DNA of 46,287 nt, from contig BFEA01000065.1 in NCBI GenBank assembly GCA_003427395.1, forward strand, positions 2,970,498 through 3,016,784. The letters run 5' to 3'. Origin of the DNA: Chara braunii. Lineage: Eukaryota; Streptophyta; Charophyceae; Charales; Characeae. The notes below the pieces were generated by a model. That model was not told where the DNA came from. It searched no databases and saw only the letters and a list, made by a program, of their open reading frames with translations. A program made the position numbers and the translations under genes. Shown here piece by piece: positions 1-11,798 of this stretch (positions are counted from its first letter, which is position 1; each line of letters begins with the position of its first letter).

Positions 1-89
<89 letters not shown>
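1..89. repeat. (GA)n microsatellite
   Basis: An uninterrupted GA dinucleotide run from the first base of the window. Its true length is unknown because it continues off the left edge. Similar GA tracts occur at 1147-1191, in the LTR at 46021-46043 and near 46240-46261, so GA runs recur in the LTR and leader sequences of this region. Confidence 0.97.
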
Positions 90-90
<1 letters not shown>

Positions 91-273
91 ACCTGAGTGT
101 GAGGTAGACTGGCTGGCGGTCATAGCCGTCCAGCGTGTACACATACAATTTGGTGCACTCAAATTGAATGGCAGCGACTTTCCTTTGAGTTCATATCCCA
201 TATGTGCTTTGGAAGTGTGTAATTCGGTGTGAGATTGTGTGAATCGTAACGTGCATGATTGGTCACAATTCCA
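90..273 (+). mobile_element. Probable 3' end of the 5' LTR of gypsy element G0
   Basis: This stretch ends in CA immediately before a sequence resembling the primer site for initiator tRNA-Met, and a gag reading frame of the same orientation follows about 2 kb downstream. That is where the end of a 5' LTR should lie. The other LTR copy is not in the window, so the LTR boundary is inferred only from the primer site and the terminal CA. Confidence 0.4.
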
Positions 274-285
274 TGGTATCAGGGT
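274..285 (+). other. Primer-binding site, tRNA-iMet type (G0)
   Basis: TGGTATCAGGGT matches the usual plant retrotransposon primer site TGGTATCAGAGC at ten of twelve positions, including the first nine bases. It directly follows the CA that I take as the LTR end. Two better copies of this site occur in the window at 23143 and 34580, each directly after a well-defined LTR. Confidence 0.6.
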
Positions 286-1105
286 ACACTCGTGTTACCA
301 CTCTACATGGGCGCATGGGAGGAGCGCCGTTGGGTATGTGCAAGCCGGTCGGTGAGAAAATTGATCAGTGCCGTGGAGGTTAGGGACTGACCGACAAAGA
401 AGTGGTCAGTTGGAAGAGGGTAACTCACCTGGTGGTTGCAACCAGGAGCAATCCATCGTGGAGAAGCAATTGGAGAGGACTTAGGTCTATCAGGCGCTCG
501 ATAAACAACCTTGTCTATCCCTAAGTGAAAGGATTTCACATTTCAGACACCCGAGTCCCAGTTCCAGGGTCCCAAATTGTCCCAGTCCTAGTTGGGTCCA
601 GTCCCACATGTCCCAGTAGGTGAGTCCCATTAGGGTCCTTAGGTCCGTAGGAGACCGAAACGTCGTAGGCTGATGTCGGGCCGGTACCGTACAGGCAGAC
701 CGGTAAAAGTCCAACTGGTACCCGACAAGAAAAGTCCAGGCCCGGAGTCCAATTTTGCAGCAGCGTCTCAGGAAAAGTCCAGAAGGTACTGGGCCACCAA
801 AATTCATGCAGGAGACGGGCCGCGGGCGACCGGTATCAGTGAAGCAAGCCAAGGCCAAGTCAAGCAACTATTAATAGCTGCCACAGTGCAGCACACAACA
901 CCAATTGCCCTGCGTGAGTTGCGGAAGCGCTGTTGGTTGCTTGTGCGACCTCACAGCTTGGGCTGTGCGCCAGAGGGCCTGCTTGGCGGCACACCAGTTA
1001 GGGTTGAGGAAGGAGAAGGGCCATGGCTGCAATAGCTGAAGCTGCAGTTGAGGTAGAGTGGATGTATCCAGGAATACGATCCTAGAAGTAGCAGATATAG
1101 AGAGA

Positions 1106-1108
<3 letters not shown>

Positions 1109-1191
<83 letters not shown>
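1109..1191. repeat. Compound (TA)n(GA)n microsatellite
   Basis: About 19 TA units (1109-1146) pass directly into about 22 GA units. Minus-strand open frames across it encode only alternating Ser/Leu and Tyr/Ile runs and are not genes. Confidence 0.97.
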
Positions 1192-1194
<3 letters not shown>

Positions 1195-1461
1195 TGATAC
1201 AAGATTGGTTGTTGTGGCTCAAGGAGGAAGGTGGCACCCATAGCCGCCGAGCTCGAACACGGAGAGGAAGACGAAGGAGGAGACTAGAATCGAGTAAGAA
1301 GACCAAGTGAGGAAGAAAGAAAGTGAAGGAGGAAGGAGAGACGAGGGAGGGGAGAGAAGCCATAGCCGGGGTGAAAAGAAGAAAGAAAGAAGGAGAGAGA
1401 AGGAGGAAGGTGAAGGTTGGTGGAAGAGAAGGGGTGGACAGCCATAGCCAAACTTGAAGAA

Positions 1462-1680
1462 GTTGACCGAGGTGTTGACCGGCGTTGACCAAGGCGTTGA
1501 CCGAGGTGTTGACCAAGGCATTGACCGAGGTGTTGACTGAGGTGTTGACCGAGGTGTTGACCGAGGTGTTGACCAAGGTGTTGACTGAGGTGTTGACCGA
1601 GGTGTTGACCAACAATGACCAAGGCATTGACTGAGGCGTTGACCAGCGTTGACCGGAGCTGTTGACCACGAATTTGACCA
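1462..1680 (+). repeat. 12-bp minisatellite, unit GTTGACCGAGGT
   Basis: A tandem array with a 12-bp period and variants such as GTTGACCAAGGC and GTTGACTGAGGT, becoming irregular after 1605. I count 18 copies of TTGAC, 15 of them TTGACC. Because the period is a multiple of three, all frames stay open and yield repetitive peptides such as VNTSVNTLVNT on the minus strand, which should not be annotated as proteins. TTGAC is the core of the plant W-box bound by WRKY factors; any such role here is inference. Confidence 0.93.
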
Positions 1681-2265
1681 AGTTGGAGTTGGTATAATTT
1701 CGCCAAGCCTTCAACCTATCCCCTCGCCCTATGGATGTGCACTGACCCCATGGTACTTGCTAAGTTTGTTCGTCTCTTCTTTCTGCATTGAGTCTCGTAT
1801 GTCCAGGTGATAGGAACTCCATGTATGTGGTCATAGAGCTGTGTTGACCAAACCCACACGGGCTGAGTAGCGCTGCTGTCCGTGTTTGACGACTGACACG
1901 TCCCGGAGGCCTAACCCTCCCAAGGACTGGTACAGACCGGCGGGCTGCTCAGTGTAGCATGGTTGGCCCAAAATCCGAGTTGTGGACAACACAACCGACT
2001 GTCTAAGTCTTGAGAGGACTTGCTGATCACGTCGTTTTGTTTGCGACGTTAAAGAACTCCTGAGGAGTTATGGGGAATCTCCTTAAATGCCTCCTGATCA
2101 GCAGTAAAGTCCTATAATGACAGCCTTAGTAGTAGGTCTAGGCTAGAGACCATAGTTGACAGGATCCGAAAGGGATTCTGTAGTCCTTAGAGAGTCAGTT
2201 TGTCAGTCAGTGGGTAAGTCTAAGTGGTGAGGAGTGTAACAGTCTACTATTGTGCACCATACACC

Positions 2266-4313
2266 ATGGATGACTACCCGATGTACGGCCTGCTAGTGGG
2301 GTTCTCCCTCTGGGGGACCCTCTGGTGTTTCCTGTTCCCATTAGGCTTCTGACACACCTTCACGTGCAGAGTTGAGACGAGGGGTGGTACTGGGACCACT
2401 CCTTACACCAAGGAGCAGGAGCAGGAGGCTGCGAAGATATTGGCCAAGCCGAAGGCCAAAACAAAGAAGGAGTTGATTAAGCAGGCCAAGAAGTTAGCCT
2501 TATTGGAGGAGCAAGCGGCGAAGAAGAAAAAGTTGGAGGAGAAGATGGAAAAGTTGAAAAAAGAAGAAGAAGAAAAGTTGAAGGCAATGGAGGAAGAAGA
2601 AGTAGAGGAAGAAATCCCCCTGGTAAGAAATGTTAGAAGGGAAAGGGGGGGAGTCAAGTGGCACGATAGAAGAGGAAAAGAGGATGGAGAAGAAGGTGTC
2701 AGAGTGGGTCGCTAACCTGTTGCTAGCAGTAGAAGAAGAAACGATGTTGCATGTCCCCAAGGCAGAACAGGAGGTGGTGATAAGGGAGCTGCAGGCAAAG
2801 GAAAATCCCTTACGCCGCCAGACGATGGATGAAGAGAAAAGGTTGGAGTGGAAACTGCGCCTCACGAGAAAGAAGAGGAGACGGTTGGAGGCAGCAAATG
2901 AAATAGAGAAGGAGTTGAGGGCGGTGGATGAGCAAAGATGACAAATGGAAGGCCAAGCAGATCTTGAGGGAAAAATAGAAATCCTGGCTCGGAATATAAA
3001 AGTCCTGGCGAAGGCCTAGCAAGAACAGTTTCAGTTCCTGAGGGGCCAAGATATCCCCTTACAGTCCATACGCTTGGGCCTTAGAGAGTTAGCACGCGAA
3101 ATGATGATGCATGTAGGCACTGAGATGAGAGCAAGGATAGAAAACACAGAGCACTTGTGCACATACGCTACAGATGGCGCAAAGCTTGCTGCCCCAAAGG
3201 AGGAGGAGGCTCGTCCAGGCAGGGAGCGAGTAAAGGTGAAATTCCTTGATTCCTACAGTGGGAACGAGGGTGAAGATTTCGATAACTAGGAGGCAAATGT
3301 CAACTCCTACGTGCAACTCCAGGACATCATCCCCAAGGAGCAAGTCCTCATAGCTTTCCACGCTCTCAGAGACGAAGCAACTAGCTTTGCTCGATCGCTC
3401 GCCCGCGCTGCCAAATTTGAAAATGACATGGCAGCCTATTCCACGATTACACCACTGGACGAGTTTTTTTAATTACCTCACAAGCGATTTGACGATGTCA
3501 CTCGGGGGCTGAAGGCCTCTGACAAGCTGCAAACTATCCACTCCCCCCAGTGGAGGAGTACTGGGGCACTTAAGGGTGTCATGGATGAGTCGGTAGCCGT
3601 CCCTGGACATGAGGTGACTGAGACCCAATTAGTCCAGTTGTTCTATCATGCCATGCCTGATGCTTTGCACGAGCATTTCTTTGAAAAGAGTAAACAGCCT
3701 ACCATGACCAACGATACACTGAGTAGGGAAGTGGTGGCTTTCGAAGCTCGGTCCATGCCAGCATCAACTTTCTGGCACAAAGATTTGGACAAGGGGCAAA
3801 AATGGAAGGGTCGTACCATTTCAGGCCAAGTCAGGGCCAAGGATCATTTGATCCTTACTTTAGATGAAGGTGGTATGGAAGAGGTCCCCTACAGTCAGAT
3901 TGAGTGGGGCCTAGAGGAAGAAGACAGTAGCACTAGTCATGGGCGGACTCATGCTGCTGTCGCAGTCAGAGGGAGGCCGCAAGGAAGAGGGAAAGGTCGG
4001 GGCCAAGGGGGCGGGGTCTCTGGTGGTCGAGGACAGGGCAATCAGGGGGTTGGCGGCAAAGGAGACCGCCAAGAGGGAGGTAGGGGTTAAGGTCCCCCAC
4101 AAAACCGTCCTCGTTTCAAACGATCACCTCCTTGGTCTGCCTCAAGGCAGACCCTGGGAAGCGCTGGGCTTCGAGCAAACCATATGGCAGAGGAGAATAA
4201 ACGCGGATCAGTGTTTTTTCTGCGGTGATCCGGGGCACATTATTAAGTACTGCCCCAAATATAAAGATGTCCGGCGAGCTGCTGTAGAGGCAACAAAAAG
4301 CAACCACCGGTAG
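2266..4313 (+). pseudogene. gag: Decayed gag of gypsy element G0
   Basis: Gag forms the particle of a retrotransposon and binds its RNA. A start with strong context (ACACCATGG, 2266) opens 28 hydrophobic codons, then a TGA at 2350. The same frame continues into a Lys/Glu-rich coiled coil at about 2400-2640. A frameshift near 2640 leads to another frame with more charged helix, then a capsid-like region (about 3300-3800). A Gly/Arg-rich basic segment covers 3950-4090. A zinc knuckle CX2CX4HX4C (CFFCGDPGHIIKYC) follows near 4220-4260 after a second frameshift. In-frame stops lie at about 2939, 3017, 3287 and 3469. The order coiled coil, capsid, basic box, knuckle is typical of gypsy gag. With these breaks it is a pseudogene. 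Confidence 0.8.
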
Positions 4314-4546
4314 GGGTCGCAATTGCCCTTACCCCTAGACCATGTGGAGAAGAGTGTGCGCACCATAGAGAAACTCCCAAACCACATGTGTCTATGGCAG
4401 AGGTTGCTGGCCAGTGCCTAGGTAGCTGTCTAGAGACTGCTTGCGTTAGAGTCTCTCTAGGCACTTCCCTCATAGGTCTGGCAGAAGAGCTGAAGGAGAG
4501 GATGCCAGCTTGGGCCAAGATGAGAAAGGATGGAAAGGGATAAGTA

Positions 4547-4710
4547 GTGTTAGTAGATGTAGAGGTTTGTAGAGGCAGAGTAGGGGCCCTTATAGACAGT
4601 GGGGCCACCCGAAGCTATATTAGTCGTAAAGCGCTGCAGAAGCTGAAGTTGAATTTGAAAGTCCAAAAATTAGAAGAACCTGTAGCCAGTATCCCCGCAG
4701 ACCATGTGTC
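4547..4710 (+). pseudogene. Truncated retrotransposon aspartic protease of G0
   Basis: The reading frame carries LIDSGATRSYIS, the Asp-Ser/Thr-Gly active-site motif of retroviral-type proteases, with Asp encoded near 4595. The protease cuts the Gag-Pol polyprotein. It lies about 230 bp after the gag knuckle, where gypsy elements place it. The domain stops after about 55 residues, and from about 4711 the sequence no longer resembles any pol region; reverse transcriptase and everything beyond are missing. The cause is a truncation or an insertion whose far side I cannot identify. Confidence 0.75.
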
Positions 4711-5227
4711 CGATGAACGGAGAACGAACGGAGTTCAACGCGCATTGAACCAGTTTAACGGCCCCAGGGCCCCCATTGAATCTCCTTAAACGCAAAAATG
4801 GGGGTGTCCTGTTGAATTCCGAAAAACGGAATGGGCACGTTGGGCCTCAGACACGTGGCCCTACGCGCCCGAACACTCGAACCAGTCAAAAAAAAAAAAA
4901 TTCCACCGCCCCCCAAAATCCCCCTATGGCCCCGCCCATCATCCTTTAATGAAGCCATTGCGAGCGAAACGACCCCCCGGCCTCCCACAGCCTCCCCTCC
5001 CATCCCCCATCCCGCCCGCCCCCCCCCCAAGCGCCCCCCCACCACCCTCACCGCTGCGTACCCACCAAGTTAGTATTTCAATCAATAAAAAATCATTCAA
5101 CAATTCACAAAGAAACAAATAGAAAACAATCACCCGACTCTGCAGGCAAAAAAAAAAAGAACAAATGAAATAAATGAAAGTAAACATGTAAACTGCAATT
5201 AAAGATACAAATTCACACGCTGACAAA

Positions 5228-5335
5228 AATGGACATGAAATGTCGTGTACACTCGTAACCGAAATTATACATGGAAAATGTAATGGACATGAAAAGTCAT
5301 GAAGTACCAGTCACTGAAATCACACAGGAAAATGT
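5228..5335. repeat. 54-bp tandem duplication
   Basis: Two diverged copies begin with AATGGACATGAAA at 5228 and 5282, and both end in GGAAAATGTAA. They lie in AT-rich DNA with no coding signal. Confidence 0.75.
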
Positions 5336-5710
5336 AACATAATACAATGTATCCTACTACTACGCCACTAGTGCCACACTGCCACATACTAAATAATAGA
5401 AAAATAGTACTCTACAAGTCGTGTTGACGGTGGCGAGATACTCTACTACGACCAACACTATTGTACAGACGAGAATCAGACAAAAAAAAAAAAGAAGAAA
5501 ACAGCAGAAACTACAGCACACACTACCAGTGACTACCTGACAATACTAAGATAAGACAACACGACCAAAAACGAGGAGCGCAGAATATGACGAAGTCGCT
5601 TGCAAGTAGGGGAAAGCGGAGTGCTGGCCTTACGGCCACCGACCCCTCTTCCCCTTCCCGCTCTGCCTCCTCATACCCCCTTGAGTGCTGGATGGTTGCC
5701 TCCTCTTCCC

Positions 5711-6651
5711 TCATGCGTATGAAGATGTCTGCACAGCGGAGCGTCTCGATGCACGCGTTGGTGGGGGAGGTGGGGGCTCATCGTTGTTGTCGTCGTTGTC
5801 ATCGCTATCTCCGCTCTCGCTCTCCTCCTCCTCACTCTCCTCCTCACCCTCATAGTCCTCGTCCTCCTCCTGCACTGTCGGTGCCGTCTCAGGATCATCC
5901 TCCTCAATGGTGATAGGGCCGCCTCCCTTCCTCACCAGAACAACCCTCGTACTAGCCTGTGCGACCGTGTCCTGACGGCGGGATCCACGAGGCATCCCCA
6001 ACCCCTCCGCCCCCGAAGACTCTCCAAGTGCATCGCCTCCCTCTGCAGGCACGGGGCGTGGACGAGGCATTCCACGCTTGTGTGGAGTCTGCTCATGCAC
6101 AACATGTGTCGCTGCTCTCAAAGCGTGGTCCAAGGTCAAGGTGGACACTCCCCCGCCGCGACCTCGTTGAGGCTCACAACCTGCTGCTGCAACCTCCCTC
6201 GCTCTGGTTGTCCTGGCGCCTCGGGTTCCCAAACCCGGTTGAAGGCGTCCAGTGAGCTCAGTGACACGGCGGGTGGAATCCAAATGTATGTCTGTCCTCC
6301 CAAATAACGTCGTATCGCACACATCCCGCTCAACCGTTGTCGTGTTACGAATCCTCGATCTCCCGGGCGCCTGTGGGGATCGAGAGCCTCGGCCTGTGGG
6401 CGACGACGATGGATCACCCGCACGTGGTCTAGGAGGAGGAGGTGGCATGTCTCCTGCACGTGGCGCTCCTTCCTGCAGGCCCCCCGAAACCTCTGTAGCA
6501 TCTGCCCTTGGAGGTAGACCCGGACCACACCGGCAACGCAGGACACCATGGAACCGAAGGGATCGTCTGCCGGGTTAAATATCCGCCGGTCCAGTCGAGT
6601 CACATTGAGCATAACGGCAAGAAAACAAAGTCCAAACAGGGTCCTACCCAA
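5711..6651 (-). CDS. Hypothetical low-complexity protein, probably broken
   Basis: Two overlapping minus-strand frames cover this stretch: 6651 to 6136 (171 codons) and 6448 to 5711 (245 codons). I do not recognise either. The first includes a non-repetitive segment around RIFNPADDPFGSM. The second begins with a Pro-rich stretch, is Arg-rich in the middle, and ends in an acidic tail of Glu/Asp/Ser (codons from about 6000 down to 5760) followed by Pro and a basic end. Acidic and Arg/Pro-rich frames can arise by chance in GC-rich DNA. The absence of stops over 245 codons and the AT-rich flanks mildly support a real or recently dead reading frame, perhaps of an unrecognised transposon. No promoter or splice site could be assigned. 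Confidence 0.3.
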
Positions 6652-6762
6652 ATGATATCAAGATCAAGAAAAGACAGGAACCAACGAAAGAATGAGTCAC
6701 TAGACCCGTCCTCTAACAAGATACTAACCGACGACTTAAAAGGCCACCCCTATGGATTACGA

Positions 6763-6776
6763 TTTTCAAAAGACAC
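6763..6776. other. Probable target-site duplication, right flank of LINE L1 in L1 sense
   Basis: TTTTCAAAAGACAC lies directly against the oligo-T that represents the L1 poly(A) tail. A near copy, TTTCAGAAGACAC, is found at 16395-16407, matching at 12 of 13 positions. L1-type target-primed insertion makes duplications of about this size. Confidence 0.6.
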
Positions 6777-7479
6777 TTTTTTTTTTTTTTTTTTTTTTTT
6801 TTAAACAGCCCGAGATAGTGCTAGGGGTGCTGATAGGAGCAGGCACTGCTAGCACTGTCGGGGGGGCTCCATCTATTGGTGGGGAGCAGCACCTGCTGGA
6901 AAACGGGTCCAGCGTCCCTTTTACAGATTGAAATCAGAGTTCATGGAGAAACAGTTGTGGGAGTAAGCTGATCCTATGGGACTAAAAGCTATCCCTCTTG
7001 TAACTCTTCACCCGATAGAGGGGCGCCAGATAGATCACTGAGCACTGATACTAGGAACTGCCTCTTCGTCTTGGAACCGACGCCGGATGGCTGTTGTAGT
7101 ACCTTAGCACCTCCCTCCTCTCATCAGTCCTGATCTGACTTGTGACTCCTTTTGTAGGCCGTCCTCAGTCTCGCCCATACCAGTCCAGACCAACTAAACA
7201 GTTTGAGGGGGGGGGGAAGGGATCAGGAAAGTCTTCACTAGGTCTCATGGGGATTGTTGTGTCAACCTTAGTCCACTCGTGAAAAATAAGCCGGTAGTCC
7301 CTTACTAGGTCCCTCCTCTCTTGTCCTTCCCCGCAGTCATTCTGACCGCCTTTCCATTCAACCTCCCCAATTCTCCCCCCATTTTCCCCTCCAAGCCAGC
7401 TCAGGCAAAAATCCTTAATTTTCTGTTGGATGTCTTTTGGTGAATGTAGTAGTATCTGCGCTCTGACTTTCTCCCATTT

Positions 7480-10400
7480 TTATGAGATTTCAGTTTGAAT
7501 CTGTTGTTGTATGCTTTCTGTGAACTCTGGTCCTTCCAGACGTGCTCCTTCCATTTCATATGTGCAACGCTGTCGCCAGAGGGCCCAGAGCACCGCCCTG
7601 CGGCTCAGTTTGAACATATTATCGGTGAAGTCATCGAGTTGGTCATGGGGGTAGGTTTCACATAGTAGGGCTTTCCACTCCCACGGCCACCGGATCTGGG
7701 TTTCTAATTGCTCCCATATTCTATCCCACCATCTCCACAGCCACACTGCGCCAGGGCACTGAAGGAAAATGTGTTCGATTGTTTCTGGCACTTTCCTGGA
7801 GGGGAATGCAGCTGTGCAGAACCTACACCAGGGGAGGGCTAGCCCTTTCTGTTCTAGGTTGGTTCTTGTGATCAGCCAATCATTTGTTGGCAGGCAGCGG
7901 TGCTCAATCTGCCATTGCAGCGACACGAATTTAGCCGGTTTTTCCTTTATTGTCCTGAACCACTTTATATTTCTCAACTTATTTTTGTCGACATTTAAGT
8001 GATCCGTCCAGCGTGCCTCTACCCGGTCCTTGAGATTCATTTTCGGCCTGAGGAGTCTGTAGGTCGATTTAACTGTCAGACCGCATAATGATCTGGTGAG
8101 TTGCCTGCCTTTTCCCACCGGTGTCGTCCATGCCCATTCTGTGGGATCCAGGGCGAGTTGGTGGATCGGGGTCCGGGGGCGGAAGGCAATCCATTGCTCC
8201 TTTTCGCAGAGCACTCTGATTCTGAACAAGCCTTCTTTCTGGCATAGAATTGTTTCTTCTAGAGCTGTTCTTTGGAGTATGTTGTTGTGACCGATTTGGA
8301 GGAGATTGATTCTAACAAGACCATCCGGTTCGCAGCAAACAACTTTGCCTACCTGAGTGGGGCGATCCCCCAATGCCACCCAGTCAGAATCTTGAAGGAC
8401 AGGTCCTTTCCTTGGAATTCTCCACCAGGCCAGGGGGATCTTGTCAATTATGTTTTCCAGGGCGACTTCCGGTCGATGACAGTAGCGTAGTCTCTTTCTT
8501 AGTTGGTCTGGGCCGATCCAGTTCTTTTGTTCCTCATCCCATATATCGTGTATCCTTGTTACACCCCGCCTGATCCAGCCCTGCCATGGGGAGTCCATGC
8601 AGTGGAGGGTTTGGCCCTTGGAGTCTGTTATCCATCTATTTCCAAAGAGTGGTTGCCGTGCCACCTCTTCCCATCTTTCTGGTGGGATTTTATCCGGCAG
8701 GGGTAGAGTTCTCCATATTTTCAGAAGGTCTAGCCAGAAGGGGTCGTTTCGCAGGTCGGCCCTTGCTGCTTGTCTAGGTGAGTCCGGGGGAGGGTGATCA
8801 TGCCACGCTCCGCGTCTTGGGATGGGCCATTCCCTGTTTTCTAGCCACATCAACGGGTCACTCTCCTCTGCTGTTTGAGGTGCCAGGTGGGAAAGTTGTT
8901 CCAAGGCCAAGGCCTTCCATGGGGTGTCGGGGCAGAAAAGGAGGTGTTTGAGCCATTGTAGCGCAAGAGCCCTAGTTTGTAGTAAGGGATCTATTACGCC
9001 CAACCCTCCTTTCGATTTGGGTTGGGTTATAGATTGCCAAGCCACTATGCTCATAACATTGTTCTCCTCAAGGTTACCTCTCCATAGGAAGGCACCTATC
9101 TGACGCTGCAAGGGGCGCAGGGCATTCTTATCCAGGGCCCAGATTGCTGATTTATACCACAGTGAGACCAAAATTACGTTATTTATTATTAGGGAGCGCC
9201 CTATCAGCGAGGTATGTTTGTTCTTCCAGAGTTCCATCTTTTCCTGAGGGGGGGCCAGAGATCCATTGATTATTTGGAGTTGGCCTACCTTCAGCTGACA
9301 TCAGCACCCCTAGCACCCTAAGCGGGGCTTCTTTGGGCAACCATTTAAGTTTGGGTTCCTCAGGGGGGCGTACTCCTTGGTGGTGTATCCACCAACCCTG
9401 GGTTTTGTTTCCCCAGTTGACCTTCATGTCTGCCAATCTACAGAAGCGGTCCATCATGTGTTGGACTTCCGCCATCGATGCATGGGAGGCCTCGATCATT
9501 AGTGTTAGATCATCCGCGAACAAAGAGCAGATTGGAATTGCGTCCTGTGGTATTGAAGACACTTGTATTCTTTGGATATTCTTGTGTTCTCTTAGGTTAG
9601 CGGCCAGAGCTTCCATAACAATGACGAACAAGTACGGGGCTAGGGGGTCTCCTTGCCTCACTGACCTTTGGAGCTTTATAGGTGGGGCTAGGTTGCCATT
9701 CACCATCACTCTAGTCATTGCATTTGTATGAAGGATCTTTACCCACCATCTGAAACATGGACCGCAATTAAGTTTCTCCAAACATTTGTCTAAGAACAAC
9801 CAGTCCACATGGTCGTATGCTTTTTCAAAATCGATAAAGATAATGGTTGCGTTACTTTTGGACTGTCTTGTTAGTTTGATCACTTCGTTTGCTAATAAGA
9901 CGTTGTCCTGTATGTTCCTTCCATGAATGAACCAGTTTGATCAGGATGTATAATGTCGGGCATAACCGCCAGCAGCCGGCTGGCGAGGGCTTTAGCCATT
10001 AATTTGTACACCACAGTGAGTAGGGTGATGGGTCTATAATTCCTAATGTTCGTCCTTTCCCCTTTCTTATACAGGAGCGTCGGGATGCCCTGGCTCACTA
10101 TCTCTCCTGTCTGACCTGTTTCCCACACGCCCCGATAGTAATCCATAAGATCTTGAGAAATGACCGTCCACATTACCTCCCAGAATTCTTTGGGCAGCCC
10201 GTCTATTCCCGGGTTTTTTTCTTCTTCCATCTGGAGTAAGGTTGTCCATATTTCGTCTTTGGACAAGGGTTTGTCCAGTGTGTCCCTTTGCTGCTCATTC
10301 AGTGTTTTTGTCCAACGGGCGCAGGAATTCTTCAATTTCCGTCGTGCGATGCGTGAGCGGTAAGTGGCCGCATTCGGATGTGAAGAGATCTTGATAAAAA

Positions 10401-11786
10401 TCCCTTGCTATTCTTGTGCAAGTTGTTGTAGACGTGTGTAGGGGGCCTTGGTTGCATTTGGGGTCTTCCAGGGCTTCTATCACTGATCTTCCGGCCTTCG
10501 CCTGGCCATCGCGAAGTACCGTGCATCCATTGCTCCTTCCGTGTTATGTCTAAAGAGTTTCCCTCGTATTCTGACTCCTTGCCATCGGTTTTCCATGTGT
10601 CGCAGGAGGCGGGTTTCGAGGTTATTGATAGTGTCGGTTATCTCGTTTTGTTGTGTCTGATTTTCTGCATCAACCTCTTGTTGTTGTAGTTGTTGCAGTT
10701 TGTGTTGCAGATCCACCTCTTCGGCGTGGCATTGTCGTGCGAGAAGTTTTGAGTATTCATTGCACTTGTGGCCTAGGAATGCTAGGCCGTTGTTGAACCA
10801 CACAATGTTGTCGTCTATCTGGTCTCTCTGTTTTTGCCAGAAGGACCAGACATCTTGGAGATATACTTTAAAGCGATCGATGGTCAAGAGAGAGGTGTTT
10901 AGTTTATAGAAGCCTTTACCCTGGTCTGTTTTTTTCCGAAACGAGAGGATGGCCACACACATTGCGTGGTCTAGGCCAGGGTATGGGCTCCTCGAGAAGA
11001 TTTCAGCGATTTGTAGGGCTCCTTGTATTTCCTCTGAGATTAGGATCAGATCAATTCGGGACCTCGTTGCTTTTTCTGTGCTGTTTTTTCGAAAACAAGT
11101 GTACCGTCGATCATTTGGGAAGTGTCTTCTGAAAGTGTCGAAGAGGTTATGAGATTGTTTGAGTTCTGTAATGATTCTTTCGTCGTTCTGAATATACATA
11201 GGGCATGGTGTGGGGATTTTCCACCTGTCCTGACAACGGTCCGGAGCCGCGTTGAAATCCCCCACTATGATCACTGGGATGCCCACAGGTAGCTTGTCTT
11301 TGAGGGACTCCAAGAATTGCTGACGCGAAGTCGGATCATTCGGGGCGTATATGTTTAATATACAAACTACTTTTATTCCAGCATAGCCAACAAGTAAACC
11401 CACCGGCCTTCCTCCTGATCACCTGCCCAGTTTAGCATTTCCACCCGTGTGTCCGGAGGAAGCCATATGGCGACACCCCCGCTCCCTGGCCGGGGGGCGT
11501 GTGCCCTGAAGGCTGGGTGGGGCCACAACATCTTGTGTTGGTGGTTGTGGTCGGGGTTGTCCATGAGGTGGGTTTCTTGTAGGCATATTATATCTGGCCA
11601 TTTCCTCCCATCGACGCCTTTGAATTGATTCATAATTGCCTGTCTTTTGGGTTGCTTTGCTGATGCTAACCCATTGACATTCAATGAGCGCAGGTCAAGG
11701 TCGGCCTGTCGTAGGCTGAGTTTCCAAGCCTTATCCCTGTCGTAGAGTGCTTCCACTGTGTTCATGCTGATGCTGTGTTTATCCAT
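7480..11786 (-). pseudogene. LINE L1 ORF2: APE endonuclease, reverse transcriptase, zinc knuckle
   Basis: ORF2 is the enzyme that nicks DNA and reverse transcribes LINE RNA. Reading down the minus strand, the endonuclease shows SLNVNGLAS, ICLQETHL, YAPND, GDFN, RIDLI and LDHAM. The reverse transcriptase shows YRPITLL (near 10025), DFEKAYDHVDW, RQGDPLAPYLF and the catalytic FADD (9520-9509). The C-terminal zf-RVT region has CRFC and HIFLQC (about 7830-7750). It is split by frameshifts near 11390, 10480-10300 and 9890, and again near 9200, giving five overlapping open pieces. Key catalytic residues survive in all domains, so decay appears recent. It starts 12 bases after the ORF1 end, which suggests coupled translation. 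Confidence 0.93.
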
Positions 11787-11798
11787 TCGTTAGTGTTT

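Larger units (their letters stand above)
286..2265 (+). mobile_element. Untranslated leader of G0
   Basis: About 2 kb between the primer site and gag. No credible coding region is present; the longer open frames here are products of the simple repeats. It holds a TA/GA microsatellite at 1109-1191, purine-rich DNA at 1260-1440 and a 12-bp minisatellite at 1462-1680. It also carries three copies of the CCATAGCC motif, at 1238, 1360 and 1442. Long leaders before gag also occur in G2 (34592-36041), so this organisation is shared. Confidence 0.5.
4711..6776. other. Unassigned DNA between G0 and LINE L1
   Basis: No recognised element. The left end has a short imperfect palindrome (4752-4790, GTTTAA to TTAAAC). 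Poly-A of 13 bases near 4889 and C-rich DNA to 5040 follow. Then comes an AT-rich stretch (5080-5530) with a 54-bp tandem duplication, and a CG-rich stretch (5580-6580) carrying minus-strand open frames. The right end is the insertion point of LINE L1. It could be a non-LTR or DNA-type insertion into the G0 protease, but I found neither terminal inverted repeats nor a target duplication that I trust. Confidence 0.5.

Noticed and set aside
1082-1714. Long minus-strand open frames with VNT-type repeats
   Set aside because: They are produced by the 12-bp minisatellite and the microsatellites, whose periods avoid stops.
4755-5226. Open frames on both strands rich in Gly/Arg or Pro
   Set aside because: They follow a C-rich low-complexity stretch and show no domain or start context.
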